This document shows positions 39,331-49,963 of a stretch of 64,000 bases of DNA, piece after piece. A model generated the notes under the pieces. It did no database searches. It was not told where the DNA came from and saw only the letters and a list, made by a program, of their open reading frames with translations. The stretch's first letter is position 1. Every line of letters begins with the position of its first letter. Source of the stretch: Isochrysis galbana (taxonomy: Eukaryota > Haptophyta > Isochrysidales > Isochrysidaceae); NCBI GenBank assembly GCA_018136815.1, contig CM030931.1:6144148-6208147 (forward strand), read 5' to 3'. The position numbers and the translations under genes were made by a program.

Positions 39331-39984
39331 GGATTAATTTGATGTTCCCAGCGCGAGGTTGCGAAATTTTACGAATTTATTCTTGTTCTGCCCCCTCACC
39401 TCTCTTGTGGCATCACCACAGCTCATTCGTGCGCGCGCGCCCGCCGCCGGTGAGGGCCAACCCGCTACACCAGCCCGCTCCTTCTTTTCTACGGGGGGGT
39501 GGCGGCCCGGTCGCACCACCATCCCGCTCCTCCCTTCACCAGTACCGTCTCCTCCAGAGCACTGTGTTCCTGTAAATGCAGAAAACAAGTTTCGTTACAC
39601 GTCTTTAGGGTCTGTGCGGAAAACGTCCCACAGTAGAAAAAACAATGGATCTTGGACCCCCACGGAACATCCTGGGACCGGAGAATGTTTTGGACGAAAC
39701 TTCACTCCGTCGGCCGAGGAGAGGAGGACGGAGAGAGAGAGAGAGAGAGTCTCGCAGAGCGACTGCAAAACGAGAAGTCGAAGTCATGCCGGTTTATTAC
39801 CTTAAACGAGCCAACAATTATAGTAACAGCAAAAACAAAATTCGAATCGCAAATTTCGAGACCAAAATCTGCAAACCTGGACTTGAGACCATGGGGAATC
39901 CGAATCTGTGTGTCTTGTGCGTCAGTGGTAACACGGGGAACTGTTCAATTGTGAATGTGAGTGCGTACCTTACACGAATATTCA
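39331..39984. other. intergenic, no gene recognised
   Basis: Contains a (GA)n stretch near 39728-39750 and short open frames on the + strand that overlap in different phases. Nothing identifiable. Confidence 0.4.
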
Positions 39985-40206
39985 TGCCCATGGGGGGGCC
40001 AGCATGGCTGCCATGGGTGGTGTGGCCGGGGCCACGGGCCGTGTGGCGCGACCGGGGTCGCACGCACCTGCTCGGCCTCGATGGGCGGACGCGGCCGCTT
40101 CGACAGCGGCTGCTCCATGGGTGTTGGGGGGGCGCCCTCGGCGGGGGGCCGGGAGGAGAGGGGAGTCGCGTCGGCGTGCTCCATCGCGTCCATGTATAAA
40201 CTTAGT
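39985..40206 (-). repeat. hairpin plus conserved short ORF (element 5' region, copy 2)
   Basis: On the minus strand: CTAAGTTTATAC, then ATG codons, then a frame with PPAEGAPPTPMEQPLSKRPRPP and APHGPWPRPHHPWQP, matching 24272-24500 at the protein level. The frame stays open beyond the conserved stretch. Its promoter-proximal hairpin is half of the AACTAAGTTTATACTTAGTT type. Confidence 0.5.
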
Positions 40207-40224
40207 TGCACAGTCCACAACAAA

Positions 40225-40978
40225 TTAATTAAACCTTTTAATAGTCTCACCGCGCACGCAGCCGTGGACCCTCTACTTTCTACTCACGTAGGAAAACTTT
40301 CTACACCCCCACGCTCCCAGCCCTTCTCCCCCCGCCATGAGGCGGCTCCCCCCGTGCACTACTAGGGGGATTGGGGTGAAGGGCTTAGATATGGTCCGGT
40401 GGCCCGCGCCTCCCCCCGGTGATCTGTTCCCTCTCTTCCTCCTGTGTCTCCGAGTGGGCGGCGACCTCAGTCCCGACTTATCCTGTAAACAGGTGCGGGA
40501 CTTACCTATTTTTCGGTGGGCGGAGCTCCGCTCCGCCCACCCCCTTCTCCGCGCTCTCTCTCCCCTCTCCTGCGGCACGCGCGATGGCGCGCCTGCGGCA
40601 GGCCTGCAGCTGCCCATTGGCGACCCTGGAGGCTCATGGAGGCCAGCTCAGGGGGCAGAGGAGGCTGGGGCTGGGCCCTGGCCTCCCCTGCCTCTCCCTC
40701 GCTGGCGCTCCTGAGCCTCAGGGGCCCCCACGCTGCACCTGTCTGCCTGTCGAACAGGGGGGGAGGAGGGGTTGGAGCAATGGGCTGGCCACGCCGGGCC
40801 AGGATGGGCGAATCAGGCGAGCCTGTCAATGGGAGAGAGGGTCAGCAGGGCAGTGGCCTCCTGGCAAGCCATCAGGCGTGCCAGGAGGATGGGTGGTTCC
40901 TCCCCCATGGCGGGGGAGGAGTGGAGAGAGGGGGGGGCTCGTGCCCCCCCATGGGCGAGCTAAGTATAAACTTAGTTC
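40225..40978 (-). mobile_element. full-length hairpin-headed, T-tailed element with 18-bp target duplication
   Basis: 754 bp between perfect direct repeats TGCACAGTCCACAACAAA (40207-40224 and 40979-40996). On the element strand it starts GAACTAAGTTTATACTTAGC, then CATGGGGGGGCACGAGCC. It carries the nested CCCGCACCTGTTTACAGG hairpin and ends GAGACTATTAAAAGGTTTAATTAA. It matches 34783-35537 along its whole length with scattered differences, including the two terminal parts. It inserted next to the 5' end of another family member (39985-40206). Confidence 0.87.
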
Positions 40979-40996
40979 TGCACAGTCCACAACAAA

Positions 40997-41110
40997 GGGG
41001 GGAAGGGAAGGAAGTGGAGCGAAGGGACGTAAGGGCGATGTCAGTGGAGAGGTAGTAGATACCGGAGTCCTAGTAAGTGTTTGGCCCTGAATTTTCAGAT
41101 GTTATTTTTC
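40997..41110 (+). repeat. LINE 3'-end fragment
   Basis: GGGGGGAAGGGAAGGAAG, GTAAGGGCGATGTCAGTGG, then GAATTTTCAGATGTTATTTTT. Matches 31100-31215 and 62147-62270. Originally contiguous with the sequence left of 40207 before the 754-bp insertion. Confidence 0.65.
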
Positions 41111-41505
41111 TTGTTTCCTGGCAGCTCTTGGGTGGTGCGGTGAGTGCTTCAGGTACGTTGGTGTGTTGCCCATTGGCGGGCTATGTAATTTTCTGTAATC
41201 ATGCACGTCGGGCTCGAGTTGGCTCGAGAGTGTGAGGGCCCAGTCTCGGGGCTCCAATCATGGGGTCAGAGGGCGATGAGGAGGGTGCCACATCAGCGGT
41301 AGAGGCGGTAGACAGAGTGAAAGACTTTAGGGTTAGGGAGGCTGATGGCCGCTTAGGCCCGTCAGCAGAGGAGGCTACGTGTTTTGTTTTCTCCCTGCTC
41401 CAAGCTGCTGACAGCTCGAGGTGAAATGATACTGATATCAAGAGTTGACATCAGTACTGATGCCACATCACTGACTACACAGTACCAAAAGAAGCTCTGA
41501 GGCGA
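41111..41505. other. intergenic, 3' flank of the J-domain gene
   Basis: No gene recognised. A short minus-strand frame at 41199-41441 is Ser/Thr-rich and unsupported. Confidence 0.4.
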
Positions 41506-43062
41506 CTAAGCAAATGGGTTCCCGGCATGCTCTTGCCAAGTGGAGGGGTGGCCACTCTTGCGAGAGCAATTGGCTGCACTTTCGGTAGTCGATGTGGCAG
41601 TTGAAGAGGGAGGCGACCCAAATGGATTCAATTCTGGAACAGCACGCGAGGCTGACACAGGGGGCTCATGGACAAAGGTCGTCCTAGTTCGGCCTCCGTG
41701 TTTCCCCCCGGCCTTTTCGGGATTGAAAGCGTTGGTCCCACATCCTACTGAGCCATGAGGTGGCGACGTGGGGAAGTGATTGGAACTGCCGCTCCCGTTC
41801 GGAGGACCTCGTGTAAAATTGCGATTGCCGGGATTCCCAAAGAGGTCGTCGACAGCCGACGCGGATGGCAACGGTCCGGAATTGCCATTTCGGTGATACG
41901 TTGCTGCCTCCGTGTCTCCAAAGGGATTCAACGAAATGTTAGTGCTAGTAGGTGGTGCCGCCTGGCCAGCACCGAAGACTGAATTGCGGACATCAGACCC
42001 TGTCCTTAGGTGGTGAGGTCTGCTGGATAAATTGTTCGTCGCGCTCTCCCCCTGCACGCCCGACCCGGAGCGAGCAACATTCCCTTCAGAGGCTATGCCT
42101 GTGCGAGCATCGTAACCTGAGGCCCTTGCGTAATTGCCTGCCGATTGGCTGGTAGCCCCAGGTCCCGCACCGCTGTTCCCAAAGATACTGTCCACTGCAG
42201 CTCTCACTCTTGATTGCTCAGCAATGCTCGCGGAGTCTGGGTGCGAGGCTGCCCCTCCCATTCCACCAAACACGTCCTCTCTAACTGAGGCCCCGGTCGA
42301 CGACTTTTGATGTGTATGGGGTGCGTCGGTGGCAGGCTTAGGGGGCGCTCGAGCGTTCGCGGCAGAGGCGGGAGAAGCAGGAGCATAAGCAGGAGCCGCA
42401 TTTGGGGCGCTTGGTGCAGCCGCTCTACTCGCACCAGGCGCAACGGGCCCTGAATAGAAGCTCCTCACACTGGTGGCTGGCGGGCCCTTGAGCCATGACC
42501 TTTTTTTGCCATAGGCCTCGTTAAGGACCTTGAGCACTTCCTCGGCTTCGACGACGACGGAAAGGTCCCGGCGTGCCGAAAGAAGCCGGTCGGGGTGGAG
42601 GTGGAGCGACGCCTTCTTGAAGGCTCTAACGATCTCCTTCTCGGTGGAGTCTCGTGGCACCCAGGGGCGAGGTGCGCTGGCACCAAGCATGCCCGCCGGG
42701 ATGGCGAACACGTGCGGCCACTCCTCCTCGAGCGCGCTGAGGAGGTCAACCAGACCGCCTCGAGAGGCCGCCCACCGCTTGGCACGTGCTTGCATCGCCG
42801 GCTGCAGCCACGCCTTGCGTTGCTCTTCTGCGAGCTCGGTGGCCTCCATGTTGGGCGCCAAGCAGCCGCGCGGGAAGTGCTGGCGGGGCGATGACCAGCC
42901 ACACACACCGAGGGAAGGGTGCGCTCGCTCAGCGGCGCGGGAGCGGGAGGCAGGGGACGACCAACGAACGGACGAGGAGGAGACAGGACGGAAGAAAGGA
43001 GGAGAGGTCGGCGCTCGCTCGCCCCCTTGTCGTGCAGCAGTACCAAACCCAAGCCAACCCAC
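41506..43062 (-). CDS. J-domain protein with C-terminal NPF motifs, auxilin-like
   Basis: 518 codons. Met72 (codon at 42849, METATE-like start MEATELAEEQ) is preferred, giving 447 residues, because the upstream part is Ser/Arg-rich leader. The J-domain lies early: STEKEIVRAFKKASLHLHPDRL with the HPD triad, then VVVEAEEVLKVLNEAYGKKR. This helix pattern is closest to the auxilin/GAK type, in which the J-domain recruits Hsc70 to uncoat clathrin vesicles. The rest is low-complexity Ala/Ser/Gly/Asn with three NPF motifs (SLNPFGDT, ELNPFGSP and a terminal GNPFA), ligands for EH domains of endocytic proteins. In auxilin the J-domain is C-terminal, so the order here is reversed. Assignment to endocytosis is inference from motif combination. 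Confidence 0.78.
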   Translation of the reverse strand: MGWLGFGTAARQGGERAPTSPPFFRPVSSSSVRWSSPASRSRAAERAHPSLGVCGWSSPRQHFPRGCLAPNMEATELAEEQRKAWLQPAMQARAKRWAASRGGLVDLLSALEEEWPHVFAIPAGMLGASAPRPWVPRDSTEKEIVRAFKKASLHLHPDRLLSARRDLSVVVEAEEVLKVLNEAYGKKRSWLKGPPATSVRSFYSGPVAPGASRAAAPSAPNAAPAYAPASPASAANARAPPKPATDAPHTHQKSSTGASVREDVFGGMGGAASHPDSASIAEQSRVRAAVDSIFGNSGAGPGATSQSAGNYARASGYDARTGIASEGNVARSGSGVQGESATNNLSSRPHHLRTGSDVRNSVFGAGQAAPPTSTNISLNPFGDTEAATYHRNGNSGPLPSASAVDDLFGNPGNRNFTRGPPNGSGSSNHFPTSPPHGSVGCGTNAFNPEKAGGKHGGRTRTTFVHEPPVSASRAVPELNPFGSPPSSTATSTTESAANCSRKSGHPSTWQEHAGNPFA

Positions 43063-43134
43063 ACGCCGCTGCAGGGGTCGCCAAGGACTACTCTACTTAA
43101 TATTCTTCATCACCATTATTCACACTGCCATATC

Positions 43135-43296
43135 GTTAGAACTTATAGCGTCGTATGACATCTTGTTAGCTAGCATTCCTAGCCACATACACCGGACCCG
43201 CGCACACCCCCATCGCGGGGTAGGGGCTCCGTTGCCGTCGAAGGGCTACGGTCCCGCAGCACTAAGGTTATACTAACATAAAATAAAACTCTGACA
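43135..43296 (-). repeat. copia family 2 3' LTR
   Basis: GTTAGAACTTATAGCG to ACTCTGACA (162 bp), followed by the polypurine-tract complement CTCCCTCATCGCC. 43297-43385 is the adjoining internal sequence, cut off by the next element. It starts 73 bp upstream of the J-domain ORF's first ATG, same orientation. Confidence 0.75.
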
Positions 43297-43385
43297 CTCC
43301 CTCATCGCCAAGGGCGAAACCCTGATTCTCCCAATCGTTGCCATTCCCGAGAAAGGTACAAGCTTACCTTTGAGGCTGAAATAAA

Positions 43386-43984
43386 TTTCTTAATAGTCTC
43401 ACCGCACACGCGGTCGTGGACCCTCTACTTTCTACTCACGCAGCAAAACTTTCTACACCCCCACTCCCCCGGCCCCTTCCCCCCTGCCATCAGGCGACTC
43501 CCCCCGTGCACTACTAGCGGGATAGGGGTAAAGGGCTTAGATATGGTCCGGTGGCCCGCGCCCCCCCCCCGGTGATCCGTTCCCCCCTTCCTCCTACGCC
43601 TACCGGGCTGGCGGCGTCCTCAGTCCCGACTTATCCTGTAAACAGGTGCGGGACTTACCTATACCTATTTTTCGGTGGGCGGAGCTCGAACTATCAGTAA
43701 ACTGATAGGGTCATGGAGCGCGCGCCGCCTCCCGCCCTCGCTGCCGCCGCCCTCGCCGCAATGGACGAAGCGTTCGTTGACACGCCCCTGTCGCCGAAGT
43801 GACCGCGCCAGGACGACTCGCCCGACCAGGTGGGCGCGTGGGCGCAAGAGCCAGCGGGCCATGCGCCACGCCCGCGCACCACCGAGAACGGAGAGACCGG
43901 GTAGTTCCTCCCCCATGGCGGGGGAGGAGTGGAGAGAGGGGGGGCTCGTGCCCCCCCATGGGTGAACTAAGTATAAACTTAGTT
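43386..43984 (-). repeat. hairpin-headed element, rearranged
   Basis: The left part (43386-43685) is the 3' half of the 755-bp family (TTAATAGTCTCACCGC, CTACTTTCTACTCACG, GGTGCGGGACTTACC). The right end is the family 5' end (GGGTGAACTAAGTATAAACTTAGTT, to 43984). Between them, at 43689-43707, sits a + strand subfamily-3 hairpin CTATCAGTAAACTGATAG. It is followed directly by an ATG opening a 28-codon frame (MERAPPPALAAALAAMDEAF), so this is a composite. Confidence 0.6.
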
Positions 43985-44395
43985 GTGGGGTGCCAGAGCC
44001 AGGAGGGAGGGCCGCGGCGTAAGTAATAAGCAACCGCTGCGGCCACACTCGACACTCGCTAAGGCGGGAGTGATTTTCCGGGCCCCTACCTAGTCGGGCC
44101 CCTAGTCTCACGAGTGCCCCCCCCCCCCCACCCCACCCCCCTCCCTGCATTGATTTACCCGAAAGGAGTTTCCCCTCAGAACGGAGCCTCGAGGAGAGGG
44201 CGTGCGTGCTAGGGTATGCAAGGTCGGGTGCGTGCACTGAGGGGGAATAAATACCGAGGGCCCGATAATCACTCGGACAGCTGGCTCGACAGGCATGGCG
44301 GGAATCCGGGACTGAAACGTTGTGTCCAAGTAGCTAGCGGGGTTGGCTAGGATATAGCATTGTTTATTGTTATTGTTATTTTCAAGCAAAGGCTC
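43985..44395 (+). repeat. 5'-truncated copy of the alternative-3'-end element
   Basis: Matches 25200-25570: GCCAGAGCCAGGAGGGAGGG, a C-run at 44116, TTTACCCGAAAGGAGTTTCCC, CTCGACAGGCATGGCGGGA and GGGGTTGGCTAGGATATAGC with an AT-rich tail. The hairpin end is missing. Confidence 0.7.
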
Positions 44396-44480
44396 TGGCT
44401 TTGCAGCCAACAACTAACTAGCAACTAATCATGCTACAGCGATTGGTATATCATCCCATAAGGAAAGCAACCTATTGAGC

Positions 44481-47400
44481 TTAACGCTTAACGCGGAGCC
44501 GTCGCATCTCCACTTGTGCATCGCGCAGCTGTCGGCGTAACCTCTCATTCTCTTGCCTCTCGTCTCGCCGTGCCTGGGGCAAAGACATGCAGGATGCTGG
44601 GGAGTGAGCCGTCGTTCTCTATGTTGACCTAGAACATATTAGAATAGGCGCTTTATCGCCCCCCACCCCGCCCAACCCCCGGTCGAGATCGAGATGAATC
44701 CATGGTGCGATTCGCCATGGATTCATCGGGAGTGAAACGACCACCATGCAATTCGCCAGGTCTACCTAACAACGCCCTTGATTGGAGATGGCCATCTCCC
44801 TTGGCCGCGCTTAGAAGGATGATCGCGAGATTTGCGGGCCCTTGTGTGAGTCGGGAATGAGCGCACCTGTTCCGATTTGGCGAGTGCTTCGCGAGCTCTG
44901 GCGAGCTCTGCAACCAAATGTTGTGCTCGCCTACCTTCCGCAGCTTGCAACCGTTGGCTGGGAGCAGGTAGAGTCGACGTGCATTTTTGCGAACGGATTG
45001 AGGCGGACTTAAACAAAATAGACTTGGCGTCAGGTGGCACAACAGCAACCTCAACGCTTGAGCACCTTGGTTGTAGCATAGCACAATCGTGACTATTGGT
45101 AGGCGATTTCATTCGTGATTGACACGTTGGCGACGGGGGAAGTCGACTTAAGGATGGCTCCCGGGCTGTGAGTCGTTTTGTGGCAGCGTCATCGCAATGA
45201 GGGCGGGCGGATGACGACAGAGAGCTTCGAGTAGGATTGGCATGGGGCGCAAAACGCCCCAAGTTAGCACCCACTTGCGAAGTGACTGAAGATGGGTTCG
45301 CGCTACGCGGTAACAAGCGCTGATAACAGTCCGTCTCGTACGACGCGGGTGCTGCGTATGTATTGTTGGCGGTACCAGCGGGCTGTGAGAGCACCTGTGC
45401 TCCTTGGCGGCGCATGGTCACTAGAGGGCGAGCGACATTCCAGCCTTCAAGTTTAAGTGGCATGGACGCAGAGCGGCGGAGAGCCGTCGCCACCTTATGC
45501 TGACGCCCCGATTGCTCGAAAGGGAGGCTGGGCTGACGCCGAGTGAGGTGAGTCGTACCACGTGAGGTACTGCGCGTGTGCTGACTTTCGCGATAGCGCG
45601 GTGGCGACCTCATCGAAGATGCTTTGTTGGCGGTGCTTATCACATCGGGGTACCGCCTCTTGGCGGGACTAGCTGGCCAAGAGCTGCACCGTACCGGGCT
45701 CGAGTCTTCTTGACCTACACTGAGCTGGTTGCACCATCGATGGCTGGACCTTGCGGAGAGGGCGTCCTCTTTTGAACACCGGCGATCATTGGTATCAAAA
45801 ATCTGGCCATTGTAAACCGCTTCATAGAGTTGGTACGCGGCCAGCGCAGCCTCTCCAAATGGAGTCATGGCAGTTGGCTGCTCTGGGTTGAAGTCGAGCC
45901 ACAGATCATCTGGGTATTCGAGGGAGAAGCAGAGCAGTCAAGCACTGAGTGAGGAGACTCTTTGGACTGATGGAGGGAACAGGTTAGGTTACCAGTGTGA
46001 TAAGCAGTCAGGGCTAGGCTTGCGCACCACCAATTCCCCACCCTTTTGGAAGCCCCGGGGTTGGAAGGCGGCGTGACAAGCCCATGTCGATGTCGCGAAT
46101 ACCGCTTTGTGAAGGTGAGGACAGTGTACTTCTTCGTGCAGATTGGGTAAGAAGAGGCTCGTGATGACTTTCAGCGGCGGCTGAACTTGAATGCGCATGA
46201 CATCCCTCGCCAATATCAAGGACATCATCCGCTGAACCGACACTTGTGCCCTCCATTGAACGGTTGACTGCAGGGTATCCGGACCTCACGTCAATGGCGT
46301 CTGTGGTATATTCGGCCAGTCCCGTTGCGCTGCCTATCGGAGGCGAAGGCCACCTGTGTATTGGTGACGTCGATAGCGAGCGGCCATCGCTTCGATGGGA
46401 AGTCTCAGTGACCGAGACTATGTCTTGCACCCTCTCGTCTGGCCCGGTTGCACTAACGCTGAAAAGAGCCTCCCCACCATGATGATCAAGCCTTCTACTC
46501 ATTTCAGGACCTTCGGGGTCAGCGCCAACTAGGACGCTCCCGTCGCTACGATGAGCCTGGCCTATGCTCGACTCTTTCTGATCCGATGCCGGTTTGACCT
46601 CTGGGCGGGTTATGCTAGCCGCCGAGCGTGCTACATGCAAAGCATTGAAAGTGGGAGTGGGAAGCTGGGAAGGTGGCGGCGGCGCACTGGCGCCGCAATT
46701 CTGAGTCTCAGCCTCTAACCTCAACTGTGGGATGGCGTGCAGCGAGAGGGGTGAGGCAGGAGGGTTCTCTCGTAGCGGCACTCGCACTGGCACCTTTGGC
46801 ATACTCTCCTCATATGTGTTTGATTGGATTTTAACTTTAGAGCATGCTTCAGGTCCAGCCGCAGGCGCGTCGTGCGCCTCCCGATCAACGCCGCGTGAAG
46901 GAGACGATAAAGATGACGAGGAATACCCTGTTGGCACCAATGGGTGTTGCTTTCGCCGTATGCTCTCCATCACATGAATTCCGATTCCTCCCAGATTGAA
47001 ATGGAACGGATCACCCTCTGGCAATGTCAACTGGTCGTGACACTCGTCGTGCATGGCTGGGGAAGACCGCGGTTTGGAACACGCGAGTTCGCTCAGCTCA
47101 TCACGTGCATATTGAGTTGGAATTGATGCATCTGAGAATGTTCTGCTGCTCCAGCTACAAGCTGCTCCCGCAACATCAGACAGCTGTGAATCAGGTTTGG
47201 AAGACTTGGAGGAACACTCTGACCCCCTCTGGACACATCGTAGACGCTGAGTCGTAGACGTGCCGGTTGCTCTACTTACGCGAACGGCATCCAGCGACAC
47301 ACCCGATGAGTGCGCTCGATGTTGTCGCGAGGCTGCGCTACCGGACGCGTGCGAGTTGCGTGGAGTGGGAGGTGTCGCGCGCTGACGTGGACTCGGCTGT

Positions 47401-47759
47401 TGTAAGCTCGTGCGTGGCGACTGGGTGTGGCGTCCCCGTGTGCTGGCCGCGCGAGTTGGCTGCGTGGAAGAAATATGGCGGCTGGTCCGTCCCGAGGGCG
47501 GCGAAGGCGAAGTGCTGGCGGCGCTGCGGTGCGCGACAGGCGGCAGTGGGGGCAGTGCACGGCGAGAGGGCTGGCGGAGCAGCCGCTCTGATATGTGCGC
47601 CGAGTGGGCGGCATCGAGGAGGTGGCGGCGCGGCTGGCCGGCGAGCGTACTAGCGACGGGCCAACCCGGCCAAAGCGCCGCCGCCGCCCTGTCGAGGCTC
47701 TCCACGTCGAGCAGGCCGGCGGCGCGCACGGGCGAGCCGTACCGGTCGGCCGAGGCCAT
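44481..47759 (-). CDS. large disordered protein with C-terminal coiled coil (3 exons)
   Basis: Exons 46031-47759, 44867-45909 and 44481-44573 join in frame to 954 residues. The exon 1 donor may be 3 bp further (46028); exon 2 ends CAG|GTGCGC. The exon 1/2 join restores GWGIDDLWLDFNPEQPTAMTP, leading into FGEAALAAYQLYEAVYNGQIF, the only folded-looking segment. Exon 2 to 3 continues one heptad helix: AQHLVAELARAREALAKSEQ, then ARRDERQENERLRRQLRDAQ and VEMRRLRVKR. The continuity of the coiled coil across the intron is strong support for the model. The N-terminal ~570 residues are Ser/Pro/Arg-rich. No known family recognised; a scaffold or cytoskeletal role is a guess. A copia LTR ends 54 bp upstream of the ATG. 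Confidence 0.68.
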
Positions 47760-47813
47760 CGATCCCTCGATGAGGGGTTGTACCGCAGAAGTACTCAGTA
47801 CCTAGGAGTAGCC

Positions 47814-47987
47814 GTTAGAAATTGTAGTCTTGTAAGAGGTCTTGTTGGCTAGCATCCCTAGCCACATACACCGGACGAGCCATGCACCAACCGCGCACAC
47901 CCCCATCGCGGGGTAGGAGCTCCGTTGCCGATAAGGCACGGTCCCTCAGCACTAGGATTAAACCAGGACAACAAGAAAACTCTGACA
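47814..47987 (-). repeat. copia family 2 3' LTR
   Basis: GTTAGAAATTGTAG to ACTCTGACA (174 bp), followed by CTCCCCCATCGCC (47988-48000), the complement of a purine tract. It belongs to the degenerate element whose RNase H ends at 48217. The ends would be TG..CA if the C before GTTAGAA were T; all four copies here have C. Confidence 0.8.
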
Positions 47988-48216
47988 CTCCCCCATCGCC
48001 AAAGGCGAATCCCTATTTCCCATCCGACGTCATTCCCAATGAAAGATACAAGCATACGTCAGGACTGAATCGAGCTCAAGCGAGATGACGCATAGGCCGA
48101 CGAAGGATTCTCATTAGGCCGATAAAGGCGTAGTGGCTCCACTACGGCATGAGGCCTGTCAACTCTAAGAGAGTTTGCAGGTTGACCGGTGGGACATGCG
48201 GAAGTGCGACAAGTCG

Positions 48217-49928
48217 CTAAAATGATCCGAGCGACTTGTTGCGGAACGAAACGAACTTTCCCTTTTCTAGAGCCTTAGTCATCATGTCGGCAATTTGGTT
48301 GTTGGTCGACAGCCACGAAGGAGTAGAGATAAGATCGAGAAATTGCTTGCGGCCAAACCAAAGCCAATTTTCGTAGTGACGAGTGCGAGCCGTAACACCA
48401 GGGTTCTTGATCGAAGCGATTGTGGCTGAGTTGTCGCAATGGATAGCAACCGGAAGAGAGTAGTCCGCTTCGAGAAACTCTAGAACGTTAAGAACGAACC
48501 TTAAATCCTTGGCTCCATTAGTATATGCAGCGATTTCGGCTTCGGCAGAGGATTGTGGAATTATCTTCAGTTTGCGTGCCGAATATGAGACCGCCGCTCC
48601 GCAGTACATGATGATGTGACCCGAGAAAGGGTTAGGGGAGGAACCCCAAGATGCGTCTGAGTAGACTTCAATGGTGGGTGCGGAGGTGCGGAGCCTCTGT
48701 AAGTTAGCGACAGCGATTTGGTGTTGTGTAGGTATGAAAGAACGGCTAGCGCATGCTCGAAGTTCTTGGGGCTTGGATCCTGCATGAACTGACAAAGAAA
48801 GCGTGAGGCGTAAGCAACATCGGGCCTTGTGCAATTTGCTATCCAGAGCAGGCATCCCATTAGAGCTAGATAGGGCTTGTCCCTCATGATGGCGCGCTCT
48901 TCATCAGATGTGGCACCTTTCATTTTCATGAAGGTATCTATGTCGGTTGAACGAATTGGAACGGTGTATGGTTTGCTCGAGCCGCGCAGGAACTTGGTCG
49001 CCGTGTTGACAATGTAGTGTTCTTGGCTGACGCGAAGAGTTTTAGCGGTCACATCTCGCGAGAGTAGCATCCCACAAAACAATGAGGGCGCCTTGGGAGC
49101 GCTGCACGCGAACCTTGCGGTATACCTTGAAAGGAATGTGCGGACTTGCTCGGTAGCCGATTTGTTGTCGCGAGGAAAGCTAATGAGCAAGTTATCGACG
49201 TACAGTCCAATCTTGATTAATATCCCATCTAGGGATCGTTTGAAAAGATTAGGCTCGGCGACACATCGCTTGAACCCGAGAGAGACGAGATGGTCGGCAT
49301 TCGACTTCATGAATAGGTGGCCGGCTTGCTTGGTCCCTTCGAGTGGGCGAGTAAGCTTACATGCGGCATACCCTTCTTGTTCGAAGCCGTGGGGTTGCTC
49401 AACGTATAGATCAAGATTGGGGTCCATGTCACCTTGAGTGAACGCTTTGGTGACGTCGATCTCGAGCCAATCGTCTTCTGATGCGCAGATATTGGCTAGA
49501 AAGAGTCGAATGGACTCACATCGCATTGTAGAGCAAAAGGTTTCATCGTAGTCGATGCCCTCGACTTGAGAGTAACCGCAAGCCACCCATCTAGCCTTGA
49601 AGCGTTCGATGGAACCGTCGCTTTTGTGGATGATATTGAAGACCCATTTGCCCTTTGTACATTTGCGACCGGGAGGAAGGGAGCGGACTAGCGTCCAAGC
49701 ATTATTGGTCTCGTATTTGCCCTTGACATCGTCCTTCATTGCTTCTATCCATTGTTTCGCGTAGATCGGATCGGCTATTGCGTCTTTGAAGGATTTGGGT
49801 GTTGGAATTGAATTAGCCGAGTCGGGATTGACAATGAGACACTCCCCCACCGACGAGGCGGTCATGGCGATAGCGAGGAGGCCGGCAACGGTCGTTGAAA
49901 GGACGGAGCGAGGGGTAGCCGGCGGCAA
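48217..49928 (-). pseudogene. degenerate copia family 2 pol (RT and RNase H)
   Basis: 48567-49928 encodes the copia RT: PIYAKQWIEAMKDDVKG, KARWVACGYSQVEGIDY, DWLEIDVTKAFTQGDM and LYVDNLLISFP. YVDN replaces YVDD, which by family knowledge should kill activity. 48217-48855 in another frame encodes RNase H (VYSDASWGSSPNPFSG, SSAEAEIAAYTNGAKDLRF, NNQIADMMTKALEKGKF), so a frameshift near 48600 separates them. Gag, protease and integrase are absent. The region from 48001 to 48216 is its 3' leader. It stops a few dozen bases from the acidic ORF ending at 49964. Confidence 0.88.
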
Positions 49929-49963
49929 GTGCCACGCTAGGCGGGCCGACGGCGGCGGTGCTG

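Noticed and set aside
43711-44237. Minus-strand ORFs in the hairpin elements
   Set aside because: Frames differ between copies of the same element, so they are not under coding selection.
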